A DNA stretch of 64,000 nt from Thermus sp. LT1-2-5 (GCF_040363165.1 NZ_BSRG01000005.1:1-64000), one strand, 5' to 3'; shown: positions 10,739-20,503, counted from the first letter of the stretch. The notes: generated by a model from the sequence alone, not told the origin. A program made the numbers and translations.

Positions 10739-12829
10739 ATGCGGGTCCTCCACCTCACCTGGTTCACCCCGCCCACAACGCCCAAGCCCGCCCCTCCCTT
10801 CTTCGGTCAGGAGCGGGCTCTAAAGGCCCTGGAAAGCGCCTTCCGCCAAAAGGGGCACGGCTACCTGGTGGGGCCAAGCGGCCTGGGGAAGCGCAAGCGC
10901 CTCCTGGCCTACCTCGAGGACAAGGCCTTCCCCAAGGAGGAGCTGGTCTACCTCCCCCTGGGGGAGGAGGCCTTCCCCTTGCCCCTGCCCCCCGGGGAGG
11001 GCCGGGCCTTGGTGGAGGGCGTGGAAGCCCTCTTCGCCGAGTTCACCCCCGCCCTTTTCCGGGAAAAGGGCTTCATCTACGCCAAAAGCCTCCTGGAAGC
11101 CCGCTATGAGAAGGAGGCGGAAACCCTGCTCAAGGCCCTGGAGGAGGAAGCCCGGGGCCACGGCTTCACCCTCGAGGAGGGCGAGGAAGGGCTTACCCTC
11201 ACCGGCCAAGGCCCCCTGCCCCCCGAGCTTTCCGCCAAGCTGGAGGAAACCATCCTGGCCTACGTGGACCTGAGGCAAAAGGCCCAGGCGCAGGTGGCCG
11301 CCTTAAGGCGGGGCTTCGCCGAGCGTTTCCTCCTGCCCAAGGCCGAGGAGCTCAAGGCCCGCTTCCCCCAGGCCGGACCCTATCTGGATTGGCTTCTGGA
11401 AAACCTGCTACGGGCCGCGGCCTTGGAGGAGGAGGTCGAACCGGAAAGGCTCCTTCCCCGCCTCCTGGTGGAGGGAGGGGAGCGGGTGGTCCACGAGCCC
11501 AACCCCACCCCGGAAAGGCTTTTCGGCCACCTGGAGTACGAGATGCGGGAAGGAGCCCTCACCACCCACCTGGGGCTTTTGCGCCCCGGGGCCCTGCACC
11601 GGGCCATGGGAGGGGTTTTGGTCCTGGAGGCCCACCGCATCCTGGAACTGGGGAGCTACCCCCTCCTCAAGCGGGCCCTGGCCACGGGGGAGGTGGAGCC
11701 CCTCACCCCCAGGCCCGAGGTCAAGGGCCCCCGGATCAAGCCCGCCCCCCTTAAGGCCCAGGTCTTCTTGGTGGGCCCCCCCGAGGTCATCGCCTTCTTG
11801 GAGGAGGACGAGGAGTTTTTGGAGCTATTCCCCTTCCGGGTGGAGTTCGCCCCCGAGATCCCCTACACCGAAGAGAACGTGGCCTACCTCGGGGGCTTCT
11901 TGGAACGCGAGGGGGTCCACCTCACCCCCGAGGGCCTGGCCGCCCTGGCGGACGAGGCCCGGCGCATGGCGGGCCACCAAGAACGCCTGGATGCCCGCCT
12001 TTACCGCCTCCTGGACCTGGCCAAGGAGGCGGAGGCCCAGGGGAGGCCCCTGGACCGAAAGCGGGTGGCCCAGGCGGTGCGGGCCCGGGAAGAACGGTAC
12101 GGGCTGGAGGAGGAACTCTACCTGCAGGACCTTAAAGAGGGCGTGGTGGCCCTGGAGGTGAAGGGGGAGCGGGTGGGGGAGGTGAACGGGCTCGTGGTGG
12201 TGGAAGGCCCCGTGCCCACAGGCCGCCCCGTGCGCATCACCGCCCAAGCTGGCCCCGGGCGGGAAGGGATCCTTTCCATAGACCGGGAGGTGGGGCTGGG
12301 TGGCCAGGTCTTCCACAAGGCGGTCCTCACCCTGGCCGGCTACCTGCGGGGCACCTACGCCCAGATCGGGGCCCTTTCCGCCACGGTGAGCCTGGTCTTC
12401 GAGCAAAGCTACGGCGGCATCGAGGGGGACTCCGCCGGGCTCGCCGAGCTTTTGGCGGTGCTCTCCGCCCTCTCGGGCCTCCCCTTAAGGCAGGACCTGG
12501 CGGTGACCGGGGCCATCGACCAGACGGGGCGGGTCCTGGCGGTGGGCCGGGTGGCGGAGAAGGTGGAGGGCTTCTTCCGCGTCTGCCAGGCCCTGGGGCT
12601 TTCGGGCACCCAAGGGGTGGTCCTGCCCCGGGCCAACCTCCCCCACCTCACCCTGCGGGAAGAGGTGGTGGAGGCGGCGGAAAAGGGGCGCTTCCACCTT
12701 TACGCCGTGGAGCAGGTGGACGAGGCCCTCGAGCTCCTCTTCGGCCGCAAGGCCTACTGGGTGCACGAAAAGGTGCGGGAAACCCTGGCCCACTTCCAAA
12801 GCCTGGAAAACGGGGAGGAAAAGGGCTAG
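10739..12829 (+). CDS. lonC: Lon-like protease, LonC type (probably ATP-independent)
   Basis: A 696-aa protein with an AAA-like N-terminal half and a C-terminal Lon protease domain (~490-670). The catalytic Ser is in GDSAG (S565) and the Lys in GRVAEKVEGF (K608). Their 43-residue spacing equals that of Meiothermus taiwanensis LonC (S582/K625, from memory), an ATP-independent unfolded-protein peptidase. The Walker A region reads GPSGLGKR (45-52), with Arg in place of the nucleotide-coordinating Thr/Ser. Residues ~90-240 form a helical insertion in the AAA module. No LonA N-terminal domain is present. It converges on the acylase gene; the two stop codons overlap in a shared CTAG. Confidence 0.88.
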   Translation: MRVLHLTWFTPPTTPKPAPPFFGQERALKALESAFRQKGHGYLVGPSGLGKRKRLLAYLEDKAFPKEELVYLPLGEEAFPLPLPPGEGRALVEGVEALFAEFTPALFREKGFIYAKSLLEARYEKEAETLLKALEEEARGHGFTLEEGEEGLTLTGQGPLPPELSAKLEETILAYVDLRQKAQAQVAALRRGFAERFLLPKAEELKARFPQAGPYLDWLLENLLRAAALEEEVEPERLLPRLLVEGGERVVHEPNPTPERLFGHLEYEMREGALTTHLGLLRPGALHRAMGGVLVLEAHRILELGSYPLLKRALATGEVEPLTPRPEVKGPRIKPAPLKAQVFLVGPPEVIAFLEEDEEFLELFPFRVEFAPEIPYTEENVAYLGGFLEREGVHLTPEGLAALADEARRMAGHQERLDARLYRLLDLAKEAEAQGRPLDRKRVAQAVRAREERYGLEEELYLQDLKEGVVALEVKGERVGEVNGLVVVEGPVPTGRPVRITAQAGPGREGILSIDREVGLGGQVFHKAVLTLAGYLRGTYAQIGALSATVSLVFEQSYGGIEGDSAGLAELLAVLSALSGLPLRQDLAVTGAIDQTGRVLAVGRVAEKVEGFFRVCQALGLSGTQGVVLPRANLPHLTLREEVVEAAEKGRFHLYAVEQVDEALELLFGRKAYWVHEKVRETLAHFQSLENGEEKG

Positions 12830-15132
12830 CGGCCAGGCTCCAGGAGGAGAAGCCGCCCCTCTCCGGCGAAGGTCATGGGCAGGTAGTCCCCCTTGGCCCA
12901 AAGGGGAAGGAGGTCGGCGTAATGGGGGGAGAGGAAGTGGCCCGACTGGCCCATGGGGTGGACGAAGAGGGAGCGCTCGGGCTCGGCCAGGTCCACGATC
13001 TGGCGGTAGCTCGGGCCCTTGTCCATGGCGAGGGTCCGGGGGTCAAAGGGGCCCACGTTCACCGTGTACCGGTCCCCGCCAAAGGCCACCTGGCGGTCGG
13101 AAAGGCGCTTTAGGGGGGTGTGGGTGAGGACGGGGTGGCGGAAGGTGGCCCGGTGGACCTCGCCCCAGGTCCGGACCCGAAGCCCTTCCCTGCGGTCCAA
13201 GGCCCTTTCCAAGGCCAAGGCGGCGTAGTCCAGGCAGGTTTCCGGGTACTCGGTTTCCGGCTGGTCGCAGTTCCTGTCCCCCTCCTTCATGGCCTTGAGC
13301 AGGTAGCGGGGCTCGTCCCAGTACTCCTCCCCCACCTCCCTGGCGGGAAGCCGGGTGAGCTCGGCGTACCAGAGGGCGAAGACCAAAGCCTCCTCCGAGG
13401 AGGGGGCCATGGTGCCGTCCCAGGCGAGAAGCCGTTCCCGCCACGCCCCGCTCCGCTCCGAAAGGGGGGTAAGGAGGGAAAGGACGGGGCGGAAGTCGCG
13501 GAAAAGGAGGCTCGTCTGGTCCTGTTGGATGGCCTTCATGTCCGCCAGGGTGAGCTTCTCCTTGGCCCGCAGAAGCTCTAGGATGCGCTCCGCCCGGTAG
13601 GGCTCGGCCCAGTCGTAGGTAAGGGCGTAGGGGAAGCCTTCAGGGGTCACCTTGTGGTTGGCGGTGACCAGGAGGCCCTCCTTGGGGTTTAGGACCTGGG
13701 GCCATTCCTCGGGCCTGCGGTAGCCCAACCAGTCCCAGTTCCCGTCCCCCGGCACCGGGACCATGCCCGTGTGCCCCTCCTTGCGGATGGGAAACTTCCC
13801 CGGGGCGATGTAGCCGATGTTGCCCTCGGTATCGGCGTAGACGAAGTTTTGGCTGGGGGCGGAGTAATGGGTCAGGGCTTTTCTGAACTCGTCCCAATTG
13901 GTGGCCCGGTTGAGGCCCAGATAGGCCATCAGGATGTGGTCCTCAGGGTCCAGGCTCACCCAGCGGAGGGCCATGGGGGTCTTGGGGGGGTCTTTCAGGG
14001 CATCCGTGATCACGGGGCCGTAGAGGGTTTCCCGCACCTTGAGCCGCTCCTCCTTGCCCCCCTTGACCCGGATCACCTCCTCCCGCACCCGGTAGGGGAC
14101 CACCTGGCCCCGGTAGCGGTAGCCCCCGCTCCCCACCTCCTCCAGGAGGTAGAGGTCCTGCACGTCCGCCCCCACGTTGGTCACCCCCCAGGCGATGCGC
14201 TGGTTGCGGCCGATGACGATGCCGGGAACCCCGGGCAAGGAGGCGCCCACGGCCCGGTAACCCGGGGCCTCGAGGGCCATGAGGAACCACAGGGAAGGGG
14301 CCTGAAGGCCCAGGTGGGGGTCGTCCGCCAAGAAGGGCTTTCCCGTGGCGGTGCGGCTTCCCGCAACCACCCAGTTGTTGCTGGCCTCCAGAAAGCGGGG
14401 CGGGGCCATGCGGAGGAGGGCACTTGGGGCTTCCTCCCGCTTTAGGGGAAGCCTGAGGTCCTCGGCGCTCAGGATGGTGGGGGCGTCCTCGGGGTAGGGA
14501 GGCATGAGCTCCAAAAGCCTTTCTGGGCTGATCCCCCGGGCCAGGAGGCGGTGGCGGAGAAGCTCCTCCTCCCAGTTCCCGGAAAGGTCAAAGCTCATCA
14601 TCTTGGCCCAAACCAAGACGTCGGGCCCGGTCCAGGGCTCGGGGCGGAAGCCCAAAAGGGTGAACTCGGGGGGCAGGGGGCCCCCCAGGGCCAAGAAGGC
14701 GTTGACCCCGGCGGCGTAGGCGTCCACCGCCCCCTTCTCCTCGGGGTAGAGCCGCTCGTAAGCGCTTTGCGCCGCCCGGTAGAAGCCAAAGGTGCGCAGG
14801 AAGCGGTCCTGGGCCAGGGTGGCCTCCCCCAGGACCTCGCTCAGGCGCCCCTGGCCCACCCGCCTTTGGAACTCCATCTGCCAAAGCCTTTCTTGGGCGT
14901 GGACGAAGCCTTGGGCGAAGAAGAGGTCCTCTAGGCTTGCCGCCTTAATCCGCACCACCCCGTGCCGGTCCCGCACCACCTCCACCGGGGCGGAAAGCCC
15001 CTTGAGGGCCAAGCGCCCTTCGCTCTTGGGCAAGGAGGCCCGCAGGTAGACCACCCCCCCGATTCCCCCCAAAAGCCCCAGGGCTACCAGGCCCACCCCA
15101 AGCCAGGCCAACCCCCGCAGGAAACGTTTCAT
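12826..15132 (-). CDS. Penicillin acylase-family N-terminal nucleophile hydrolase
   Basis: A 768-aa secreted Ntn-hydrolase. From the ATG at 15132 an N-terminal signal/anchor helix (8-30) precedes the alpha chain. Autocleavage is predicted just before S251 in EASNNWVVAGSRTATGKP, giving a beta chain with Ser as the N-terminal nucleophile. DDPHLGLQAPSLW and GVTNVGADVQDLY follow the penicillin G acylase/AHL acylase pattern. The natural substrate could be an N-acyl amide such as an acyl-homoserine lactone or a lipopeptide; sequence alone does not decide. A longer in-frame reading exists upstream, but it lacks a signal peptide at its start and would overlap the divergent peptidase gene. Confidence 0.87.
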   Translation of the reverse strand: MKRFLRGLAWLGVGLVALGLLGGIGGVVYLRASLPKSEGRLALKGLSAPVEVVRDRHGVVRIKAASLEDLFFAQGFVHAQERLWQMEFQRRVGQGRLSEVLGEATLAQDRFLRTFGFYRAAQSAYERLYPEEKGAVDAYAAGVNAFLALGGPLPPEFTLLGFRPEPWTGPDVLVWAKMMSFDLSGNWEEELLRHRLLARGISPERLLELMPPYPEDAPTILSAEDLRLPLKREEAPSALLRMAPPRFLEASNNWVVAGSRTATGKPFLADDPHLGLQAPSLWFLMALEAPGYRAVGASLPGVPGIVIGRNQRIAWGVTNVGADVQDLYLLEEVGSGGYRYRGQVVPYRVREEVIRVKGGKEERLKVRETLYGPVITDALKDPPKTPMALRWVSLDPEDHILMAYLGLNRATNWDEFRKALTHYSAPSQNFVYADTEGNIGYIAPGKFPIRKEGHTGMVPVPGDGNWDWLGYRRPEEWPQVLNPKEGLLVTANHKVTPEGFPYALTYDWAEPYRAERILELLRAKEKLTLADMKAIQQDQTSLLFRDFRPVLSLLTPLSERSGAWRERLLAWDGTMAPSSEEALVFALWYAELTRLPAREVGEEYWDEPRYLLKAMKEGDRNCDQPETEYPETCLDYAALALERALDRREGLRVRTWGEVHRATFRHPVLTHTPLKRLSDRQVAFGGDRYTVNVGPFDPRTLAMDKGPSYRQIVDLAEPERSLFVHPMGQSGHFLSPHYADLLPLWAKGDYLPMTFAGEGRLLLLEPGR

Positions 15133-15190
15133 ACTTGGCGGCCAGCATACCACACTTCCCAAAACCCGCCCAAGGCGGGAGGATAGGGGC

Positions 15191-16321
15191 ATGGAACTCA
15201 CCCGCATCCAGGAGGTCCTACGGGAGGAGAAGCTGGATGGCTGGCTCCTGTACTCCTTTGGCCGGAGCAACCCGGTGGCCCTGGAGGTCCTGGGCCTGGG
15301 TGCCCTCCACCTCACCCGCCGCCTGGCCTACTTCCTCCCCCAGGAAGGGGAGCCCACCCTCCTCTGCCACGCCATAGAGGCAAGCCTCTTCCCCTCCTTG
15401 CCGGGGAGGCGGGTCTCCTACCACACCTGGCAGAGCTTTTCGGAAGGGCTATCCCAAGCCCTGGCCGGGGCCCGGCGGGTGGCCCTAGAGTATGTGCCCG
15501 GAGGGGCCATCCCCTACCTCTCCCGGGTGGACGGGGGTACGCTAGACCTCCTTCGGGGCATGGGGCTGGAACTCGCCTCCTCCTGGCCCCTTCTCCTCCT
15601 CTTTCAGACCTGGGGGGAGGAAAAGCTCCAAAGCCACCGCCGGGCGGCTGCGGGGCTGGTGGCGGCCAAGGAGCTGGCCCTGGCGTTCCTCCGGGAGCAT
15701 CCCGAGGCCACGGAAAGGGCAGCGCAAGGGGTCCTCGCCCAGGCCCTCGAGGCCAGGGGCCTCACCTTTGACCATCCCCCCATGGTGGCCTTCGGGGAAC
15801 ACGCCGCCAACCCCCACCACGCCCCCGCAGAAAGGCCCCTTAGGGAGGGGGACGTGGTCCTGTTGGACCTATGGGCCAAGGAGCCCGGGGGGGTTTACGC
15901 CGATTTGACCTGGATGGCGGAACGCCGGGCCCCGGAGGCGGCCCACCGGGCCTTCCAAAGCGTGGCGGCGGCGCGGGACGCCGCCCTCCGCTTCGTGGCG
16001 GAGGCCTACCAGAAGGGGCGCTACCCCAAGGGCTTTGAGGTGGACCGGGTGGCCCGCCAGGTTTTGGTGGAGGCAGGCTACGGGGCCTACCTGCGCCACC
16101 GCACCGGGCACAACCTGGGGGAGGAGGTGCACGGCACCGGGCCCCACCTGGACGACCTGGAAACCCACGACTTCCGCCCCTTGGTGCCGGGGCTTGCCTT
16201 TACCGTGGAGCCCGGGGTCTACCTGGAAACCTTCGGGGTGCGCACCGAGGTGGACGTCTACCTGCACCCCACAGGGCCCGAGGTGACCACCCCTTTGCAG
16301 CAGGAGCTTACCCCGCTTTAG
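15191..16321 (+). CDS. M24-family metallopeptidase (Xaa-Pro aminopeptidase/prolidase type)
   Basis: A 376-aa protein with an N-terminal creatinase-like domain (1-130) and a C-terminal pita-bread catalytic domain. The metal ligands are recognisable: Asp in LLDLWAKE, Asp in YADLTWMA, His in HNLGEEVHG, Glu in TVEPGVYL and Glu in VRTEVDVYL. This ligand set identifies a dinuclear M24 enzyme that removes or cleaves at proline. It is probably cytoplasmic, since no signal peptide is seen. It is divergent from the acylase gene, with a 58-bp spacer containing a short GC inverted repeat (about 15167-15181). Confidence 0.88.
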   Translation: MELTRIQEVLREEKLDGWLLYSFGRSNPVALEVLGLGALHLTRRLAYFLPQEGEPTLLCHAIEASLFPSLPGRRVSYHTWQSFSEGLSQALAGARRVALEYVPGGAIPYLSRVDGGTLDLLRGMGLELASSWPLLLLFQTWGEEKLQSHRRAAAGLVAAKELALAFLREHPEATERAAQGVLAQALEARGLTFDHPPMVAFGEHAANPHHAPAERPLREGDVVLLDLWAKEPGGVYADLTWMAERRAPEAAHRAFQSVAAARDAALRFVAEAYQKGRYPKGFEVDRVARQVLVEAGYGAYLRHRTGHNLGEEVHGTGPHLDDLETHDFRPLVPGLAFTVEPGVYLETFGVRTEVDVYLHPTGPEVTTPLQQELTPL

Positions 16322-16347
16322 GGGGGCATGGTATCTTGGGGGACGGC

Positions 16348-17280
16348 ATGGACCGCCCCCTCCTGATCTTTTCCGGCCAGTCCAACCGCGCTTTGGCCCA
16401 GGCCATCGCCGAGGCCCTGGGCCTTCCCCTAGGCAAAAGCACCACCCTCCGCTTCGCCAACGATAACCTCTTCGTGCGTTACGAGGAAAGCCTCCGGGAA
16501 GGCGACGTCTTCATCGTCCAGTCCCTCACCCCGCCGGTGCAGGACCACCTGATGGAGCTCCTCATGATGATCGACGCCGCCAAGGGGGCGAGCGCCGCCC
16601 GGGTCACCGCGGTGATCCCCTACTTCTCCTACGCCCGTAGCGACAAGAAGGACGCTCCCCGCATCTCCATCGCCGCCCGGCTCATCGCCGACCTCCTGCA
16701 GACGGCGGGAGCGGACCGGGTCCTCACCATGACCCTCCACTCCCCCCAGGTCCACGGCTTCTTCAAGATCCCCGTGGACCACCTCTCCGCCGAACCGGTG
16801 ATCGCCAACCACTTCGCCACCCGGGTGGACCTGGAAAACGCCGTGGTGGTGGCGCCAGACGCCGGGGACATCAAGCGGGCCAGCTCCCTGGCCCGCAGGC
16901 TCGGCCTCCCCTTGGCCTTCATCGACAAGGAACGGGTTTCCGACACGGAGGTGCGGGTCCGGATGCTGGTGGGGGAGGTGGAGGGCAAGACCGCCCTCAT
17001 CGTGGACGACGAAATCTCCACGGCAGGAAGCCTGGTGGAGGCGGTGGAGGCCCTCCTCCAGGCGGGGGCCAAGGAGGTCTACGCCGCCGCCACCCACGGG
17101 GTCTACGTGGGCCCCGCCCTGGAGCGCATCGCCAAGAGCCCAGTGAAGGAGGTGGCGGCCACGGACACCTGCCCCCCCAAGGAGGGCCCCAAGCTCAAAA
17201 CCCTCACCGTGGCCCCCCTCTTCGCCGAGGCCATCTGGCGCATCCACCGGGGCGAGTCCGTGTCCAGCCTCTTCACCTAG
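16348..17280 (+). CDS. prs: Ribose-phosphate pyrophosphokinase
   Basis: Makes PRPP from ribose-5-phosphate and ATP for nucleotide, His and Trp synthesis. From the ATG at 16348 it has 310 aa, a typical length. Key motifs are the flexible-loop region [19 protein letters not shown], the metal-binding HSPQVHGFF, and the PRPP-binding signature [18 protein letters not shown] four codons earlier is in frame but is overlapped by the TATCTT -10-like element (16332-16337). The next gene begins 2 nt after the stop. Confidence 0.96.
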   Translation: MDRPLLIFSGQSNRALAQAIAEALGLPLGKSTTLRFANDNLFVRYEESLREGDVFIVQSLTPPVQDHLMELLMMIDAAKGASAARVTAVIPYFSYARSDKKDAPRISIAARLIADLLQTAGADRVLTMTLHSPQVHGFFKIPVDHLSAEPVIANHFATRVDLENAVVVAPDAGDIKRASSLARRLGLPLAFIDKERVSDTEVRVRMLVGEVEGKTALIVDDEISTAGSLVEAVEALLQAGAKEVYAAATHGVYVGPALERIAKSPVKEVAATDTCPPKEGPKLKTLTVAPLFAEAIWRIHRGESVSSLFT

Positions 17281-17282
17281 CC

Positions 17283-17990
17283 ATGGCGATGCGGGAAGAA
17301 ACCCTCACCTTGGCCGGGCTTCCCGTCCTGGCGCACCTCCCCGAGGCGCCCAAGGCCCTCCTCCTCGCCCTCCATGGCCTGCAAGGCTCCAAGGAGCACA
17401 TCCTCTCCCTCCTTCCCGGCTACGCCGAGGCCGGGGTTTTGCTCCTCGCCTTTGACGCCCCGAGGCACGGGAAACGGGGAAGCCCCCCCTCGGCCAAAAG
17501 CCCCCGCTACGTGGAGGAGGTCTACCAGGTGGCCCTGGCCTTCGGGGAGGAGGCCCGGGCCGTGGCGGAGGCAGCCCAAGGGCGCTTCGGCCTCCCCCTG
17601 TTCCTGGCGGGGGGGAGCCTGGGGGCTTTTGTGGTGCACCTCCTCCTTTCGGAGGGCTTCCGGGCCCAGGGGGCCTTGGCCTTCATCGGCTCGGGGTTTC
17701 CCATGAAGCTACCCCAGGGACAGGCCCTGGAAGACCCCAGGGTCCAGGCCCTCTACGAGCGCCCCCCCGCCCTTCGGGGGGAAAACTACGGCGAGGTGCC
17801 CCTTTTTCACCTCCACGGCACCAAGGACCTCATCGTCCCCCTGGCCCGCATGGAGAAGACGGTGGAGGCGCTTCGGCCCCACTACGGGGAAGGCCGCCTG
17901 GCCTGGTTCGTGGAGGAGGGAGCGGGGCATGCCATCACCCCCCTGATGGCCCGGATGGGGCTCGCCTTCTTGGAAGCCTGGCTCCCATGA
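17283..17990 (+). CDS. Alpha/beta-hydrolase (esterase-like)
   Basis: A 235-aa alpha/beta-fold hydrolase nearly identical in layout to the T. thermophilus structural-genomics protein of PDB 1UFO (recalled, not searched). The nucleophile is the Ser of AGGSLGAF, the acid Asp is in HGTKDLIVP, and the His is in GAGHAITP. LHGLQGSKEH near residue 32 supplies the oxyanion hole. No signal peptide is visible, so it is probably cytoplasmic; the substrate is unknown. It sits 2 nt after prs and overlaps the next gene as ATGA, so it belongs to the prs-speA cluster. An in-frame ATG two codons downstream is an alternative start. Confidence 0.88.
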   Translation: MAMREETLTLAGLPVLAHLPEAPKALLLALHGLQGSKEHILSLLPGYAEAGVLLLAFDAPRHGKRGSPPSAKSPRYVEEVYQVALAFGEEARAVAEAAQGRFGLPLFLAGGSLGAFVVHLLLSEGFRAQGALAFIGSGFPMKLPQGQALEDPRVQALYERPPALRGENYGEVPLFHLHGTKDLIVPLARMEKTVEALRPHYGEGRLAWFVEEGAGHAITPLMARMGLAFLEAWLP

Positions 17991-18550
17991 TCCAAAAGGG
18001 GCTTCGGGGCTACAAAGGCTACCCGGGCGGGTTCAAGGCCTACCGCCAGGCCTTCCCCACGGTGGAGCTTTCCTGGTGGCACCGGGTGGCGGACCCCATG
18101 ACGATTCGCCGCCTCCGGGCCCTGGCCCCCGAGGGCTTCCGCTTTAGCGTCTATGGGCACAAGCACCTCACCTTCCGCCCCTCGGGGGAGGAAAGGCGGG
18201 TTTTGCGCCGCTTTTTAAGGCGCTTTCGCCTTTTTGGGGACAAGGCGGGGGCGGTGCGGCTTTGGGTACCGGAAGGCCTCACGCCCGAGGCGCTAGGGGC
18301 GTGGCTAGACCTCCTGGAGGGGGTGGAGGAGGAACTTGGCCCCCTGCCCATCGCCTTCCAAGCGGCAGAGCCCCTGCGCCCCCTCCTTTGGGCCAGGGGG
18401 CGGGTGGTGGTGAACGAGCCCGGGGGAGCGTTCCTCTACCTGGTGGACCCGGAAGGCCCCATCCCCCAAGGGGAAGGCTACCTGTACCTTAGCCCTTCAC
18501 AAGCGGGCCCTTCCGCCCTACACTCAAGGGCGGAGGTTGACCCGGATTGA
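17987..18550 (+). CDS. DUF72 (YecE-like) protein, short form
   Basis: A 187-aa protein resembling the DUF72 TIM-barrel family. It shows the family progression of a Tyr/Gly-rich start (GYKGYPGGFKAY), a TVELSWWHR strand, MTIRRLRALAPEGFRFSV and KHLTF. Typical members have about 240 residues, so this one lacks part of the usual barrel and has diverged at the N-terminus. Biochemical function is not established for the family. It starts inside the hydrolase stop (ATGA) and its TGA overlaps the TTG start of speA, which suggests coupled translation through the whole cluster. Confidence 0.72.
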   Translation: MIQKGLRGYKGYPGGFKAYRQAFPTVELSWWHRVADPMTIRRLRALAPEGFRFSVYGHKHLTFRPSGEERRVLRRFLRRFRLFGDKAGAVRLWVPEGLTPEALGAWLDLLEGVEEELGPLPIAFQAAEPLRPLLWARGRVVVNEPGGAFLYLVDPEGPIPQGEGYLYLSPSQAGPSALHSRAEVDPD

Positions 18551-20439
18551 AGACGGCCAGGTGCTTTTCCCCCAAAGAAGCCGAGGAGATCTACCTGGTG
18601 CCCTACTGGGGCGCGGGGTTCTTCCGCGTGGGCCGGGACGGGGAGCTGGAGGTAACCCCCTTGGGCCCCGAGGGCCCTGCCGCCTCGCTTTTGGAGATTG
18701 TGGAGGCCCTGCGGGACGAGGGGAGGCCTTTGCCCCTGGTGCTTCGCTTTCCCCAGATCCTCGAGGCCCGGGTCCGCGAGCTCAACGAGGCCTTCCGCCG
18801 GGCCATGGAAAAGTACGGCTACGGGGGCACCTACCGAGGGGTCTACCCGGTGAAGGTGAACCAGAGGCGGCTGGTGTTGGAAACGGTGGCCAAGGCGGGA
18901 AGGCCCTACCACTATGGCCTCGAGGCGGGAAGCAAGGCGGAGCTCGCCCTCATCCTGGCCCAGGACCTCTCCCCAGAAGCCCTCATCACCACCAACGGCT
19001 TCAAGGACGACGACTTCATCCGCCTGGCCCTCATGGGGCGGAAGCTCGGGCGGAACGTGATCATCACCCTGGAGAAGTTCGCCGAGCTTCCCCGGGTGGT
19101 GCGGCTTTCCAAGGAGCTTGGGGTCAAGCCCCAGATCGGCATCCGCTACAAGCTCAAGGCCAAGGGGGCGGGGCAGTGGGAGGCCTCGGGAGGGGAAAAC
19201 GCCAAGTTTGGCCTCACCACCCCGGAGATCATCCGGGCGGTGGAGATCCTAAAGGAAGAGGGCCTCCTGGACGCCTTGGTCATGGTCCACGCCCACATTG
19301 GGAGCCAGGTGACGGACATCCGCCGCATCAAAATGGCGGTGCGGGAGGCGGCCCAGACCTACGTGCAGCTGAGGAAGCTCGGGGCTCCCCTCCGCTACTT
19401 GAACCTGGGCGGCGGCCTGGCCGTGGACTACGACGGCTCCAAGACCAACTTCTACGCCTCTGCCAACTACACCCTCCTGGAGTACGCCGAGGACCTGGTT
19501 TACGTGACCAAGGAGGTGGTGGAGGCGCACGGCGAGCCCCACCCCATCCTGGTCACCGAGTCGGGGCGGGCGGTCACCGCCTACCACCAGGTCCTGGTCC
19601 TGGAGGTCATCGACGTCATCACCCCCCCGGGGGAGAAGCGCCCCGAGCCCCCGCCACAGGAGGCCCACCCCCTGGTCAAGGAGCTCTGGGAGGGCCTGCA
19701 AAGCCTAAGCGCCAAGAACTTCCGCGAGGTCTACCACGACGCCTTCGCCGATAAGGAAACCCTGCAAACCCTCTACGATCTGGGCCTGGTGTCCTTACGA
19801 GACCGGGCCTTGGCGGAGGAGATCTTTTACCACATCGCCAGGCGGGTTTACGGCATTGTGCAGGAGCTTCCCTACGCCCCCGACGAGTTTGAGGACCTGG
19901 AAAAGCTCCTCGCCGACAAGCTGGTGTGCAACTTCTCCATCTTCCAAAGCCTCCCCGACGCCTGGGCCATCCACCAGCTTTTCCCCATCGTGCCCCTTTC
20001 CCGCCTCCACGAGCCCCCCACCCGCCAGGCCACCTTGGTGGACATCTCCTGCGACTCCGACGGCAAGATTGACCGCTTTATCGACCTGCACGACGTGCGT
20101 CAGAGCCTTCCCGTCCACCCCATCCGCCCCGGGGAAGCCTACTACCTGGGGGTCTTCCTGGTGGGGGCCTACCAGGACGTCTTGGGAAGCAACCACAACC
20201 TCTTCGGCCAGGTGGGGGAAGCCCATGTGGTGGTGGACGAGGAGGGCTTCGCCATCGAGCGCTTCGTACCCGGGGAAACGGCGGAAAAGGTCATCGAGAA
20301 GATGGGCTTCGCCGCCCGGGAGCTCTTCCAGGGCGTCGAGCGCCTGGTGCGGCAAAGCCGCCTCTCCCCGGCGGAGAAAGGGACCTTCCTGGAGCGGTAC
20401 GTGCGGGAGCTCCAGGGGTACACCTATTTGGAAGACTGA
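18547..20439 (+). CDS. speA: Biosynthetic arginine decarboxylase
   Basis: A PLP enzyme that converts arginine to agmatine, the entry step to spermidine and the long and branched polyamines of Thermus. It has 630 aa, the usual length for the SpeA family. The PLP-binding Lys is K103 in YPVKVNQRR. Further motifs are EAGSKAELALIL, HAHIGSQVTDIRRIK, the phosphate-binding LNLGGGLAVDYDGS and, near the C-terminus, VDISCDSDGKID with the conserved Cys that contributes to the active site. The TTG start overlaps the upstream stop. The next polyamine genes (speB, speE) are not in the window. Confidence 0.95.
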   Translation: MKTARCFSPKEAEEIYLVPYWGAGFFRVGRDGELEVTPLGPEGPAASLLEIVEALRDEGRPLPLVLRFPQILEARVRELNEAFRRAMEKYGYGGTYRGVYPVKVNQRRLVLETVAKAGRPYHYGLEAGSKAELALILAQDLSPEALITTNGFKDDDFIRLALMGRKLGRNVIITLEKFAELPRVVRLSKELGVKPQIGIRYKLKAKGAGQWEASGGENAKFGLTTPEIIRAVEILKEEGLLDALVMVHAHIGSQVTDIRRIKMAVREAAQTYVQLRKLGAPLRYLNLGGGLAVDYDGSKTNFYASANYTLLEYAEDLVYVTKEVVEAHGEPHPILVTESGRAVTAYHQVLVLEVIDVITPPGEKRPEPPPQEAHPLVKELWEGLQSLSAKNFREVYHDAFADKETLQTLYDLGLVSLRDRALAEEIFYHIARRVYGIVQELPYAPDEFEDLEKLLADKLVCNFSIFQSLPDAWAIHQLFPIVPLSRLHEPPTRQATLVDISCDSDGKIDRFIDLHDVRQSLPVHPIRPGEAYYLGVFLVGAYQDVLGSNHNLFGQVGEAHVVVDEEGFAIERFVPGETAEKVIEKMGFAARELFQGVERLVRQSRLSPAEKGTFLERYVRELQGYTYLED

Positions 20440-20443
20440 AGGC

Positions 20444-20461
20444 GTTAAGGCCCCGTTAAGG
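20444..20461. promoter_or_regulatory. Direct repeat GTTAAGG-N4-GTTAAGG (possible Pho-box-like operator)
   Basis: Two identical heptamers start exactly 11 bp apart, just after speA. The complement reads CCTTAAC twice, close to the TTAACC pairs at 36851 and 39435. It lies 42 bp upstream of the candidate -10 of the GGDEF gene, farther than at the other two sites, and which strand it acts on is unclear. Confidence 0.45.
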
Positions 20462-20503
20462 GGGGTCCTGGCAAGATGGGGGCGTGGGCCTTTGGGAAGG
20501 GCG

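Noticed and set aside
15133..15315. 61-codon N-terminal extension of the acylase gene
   Set aside because: It would put the signal peptide in the middle of the protein and overlap the divergent M24 peptidase gene. The ATG at 15132 gives a normal signal peptide.
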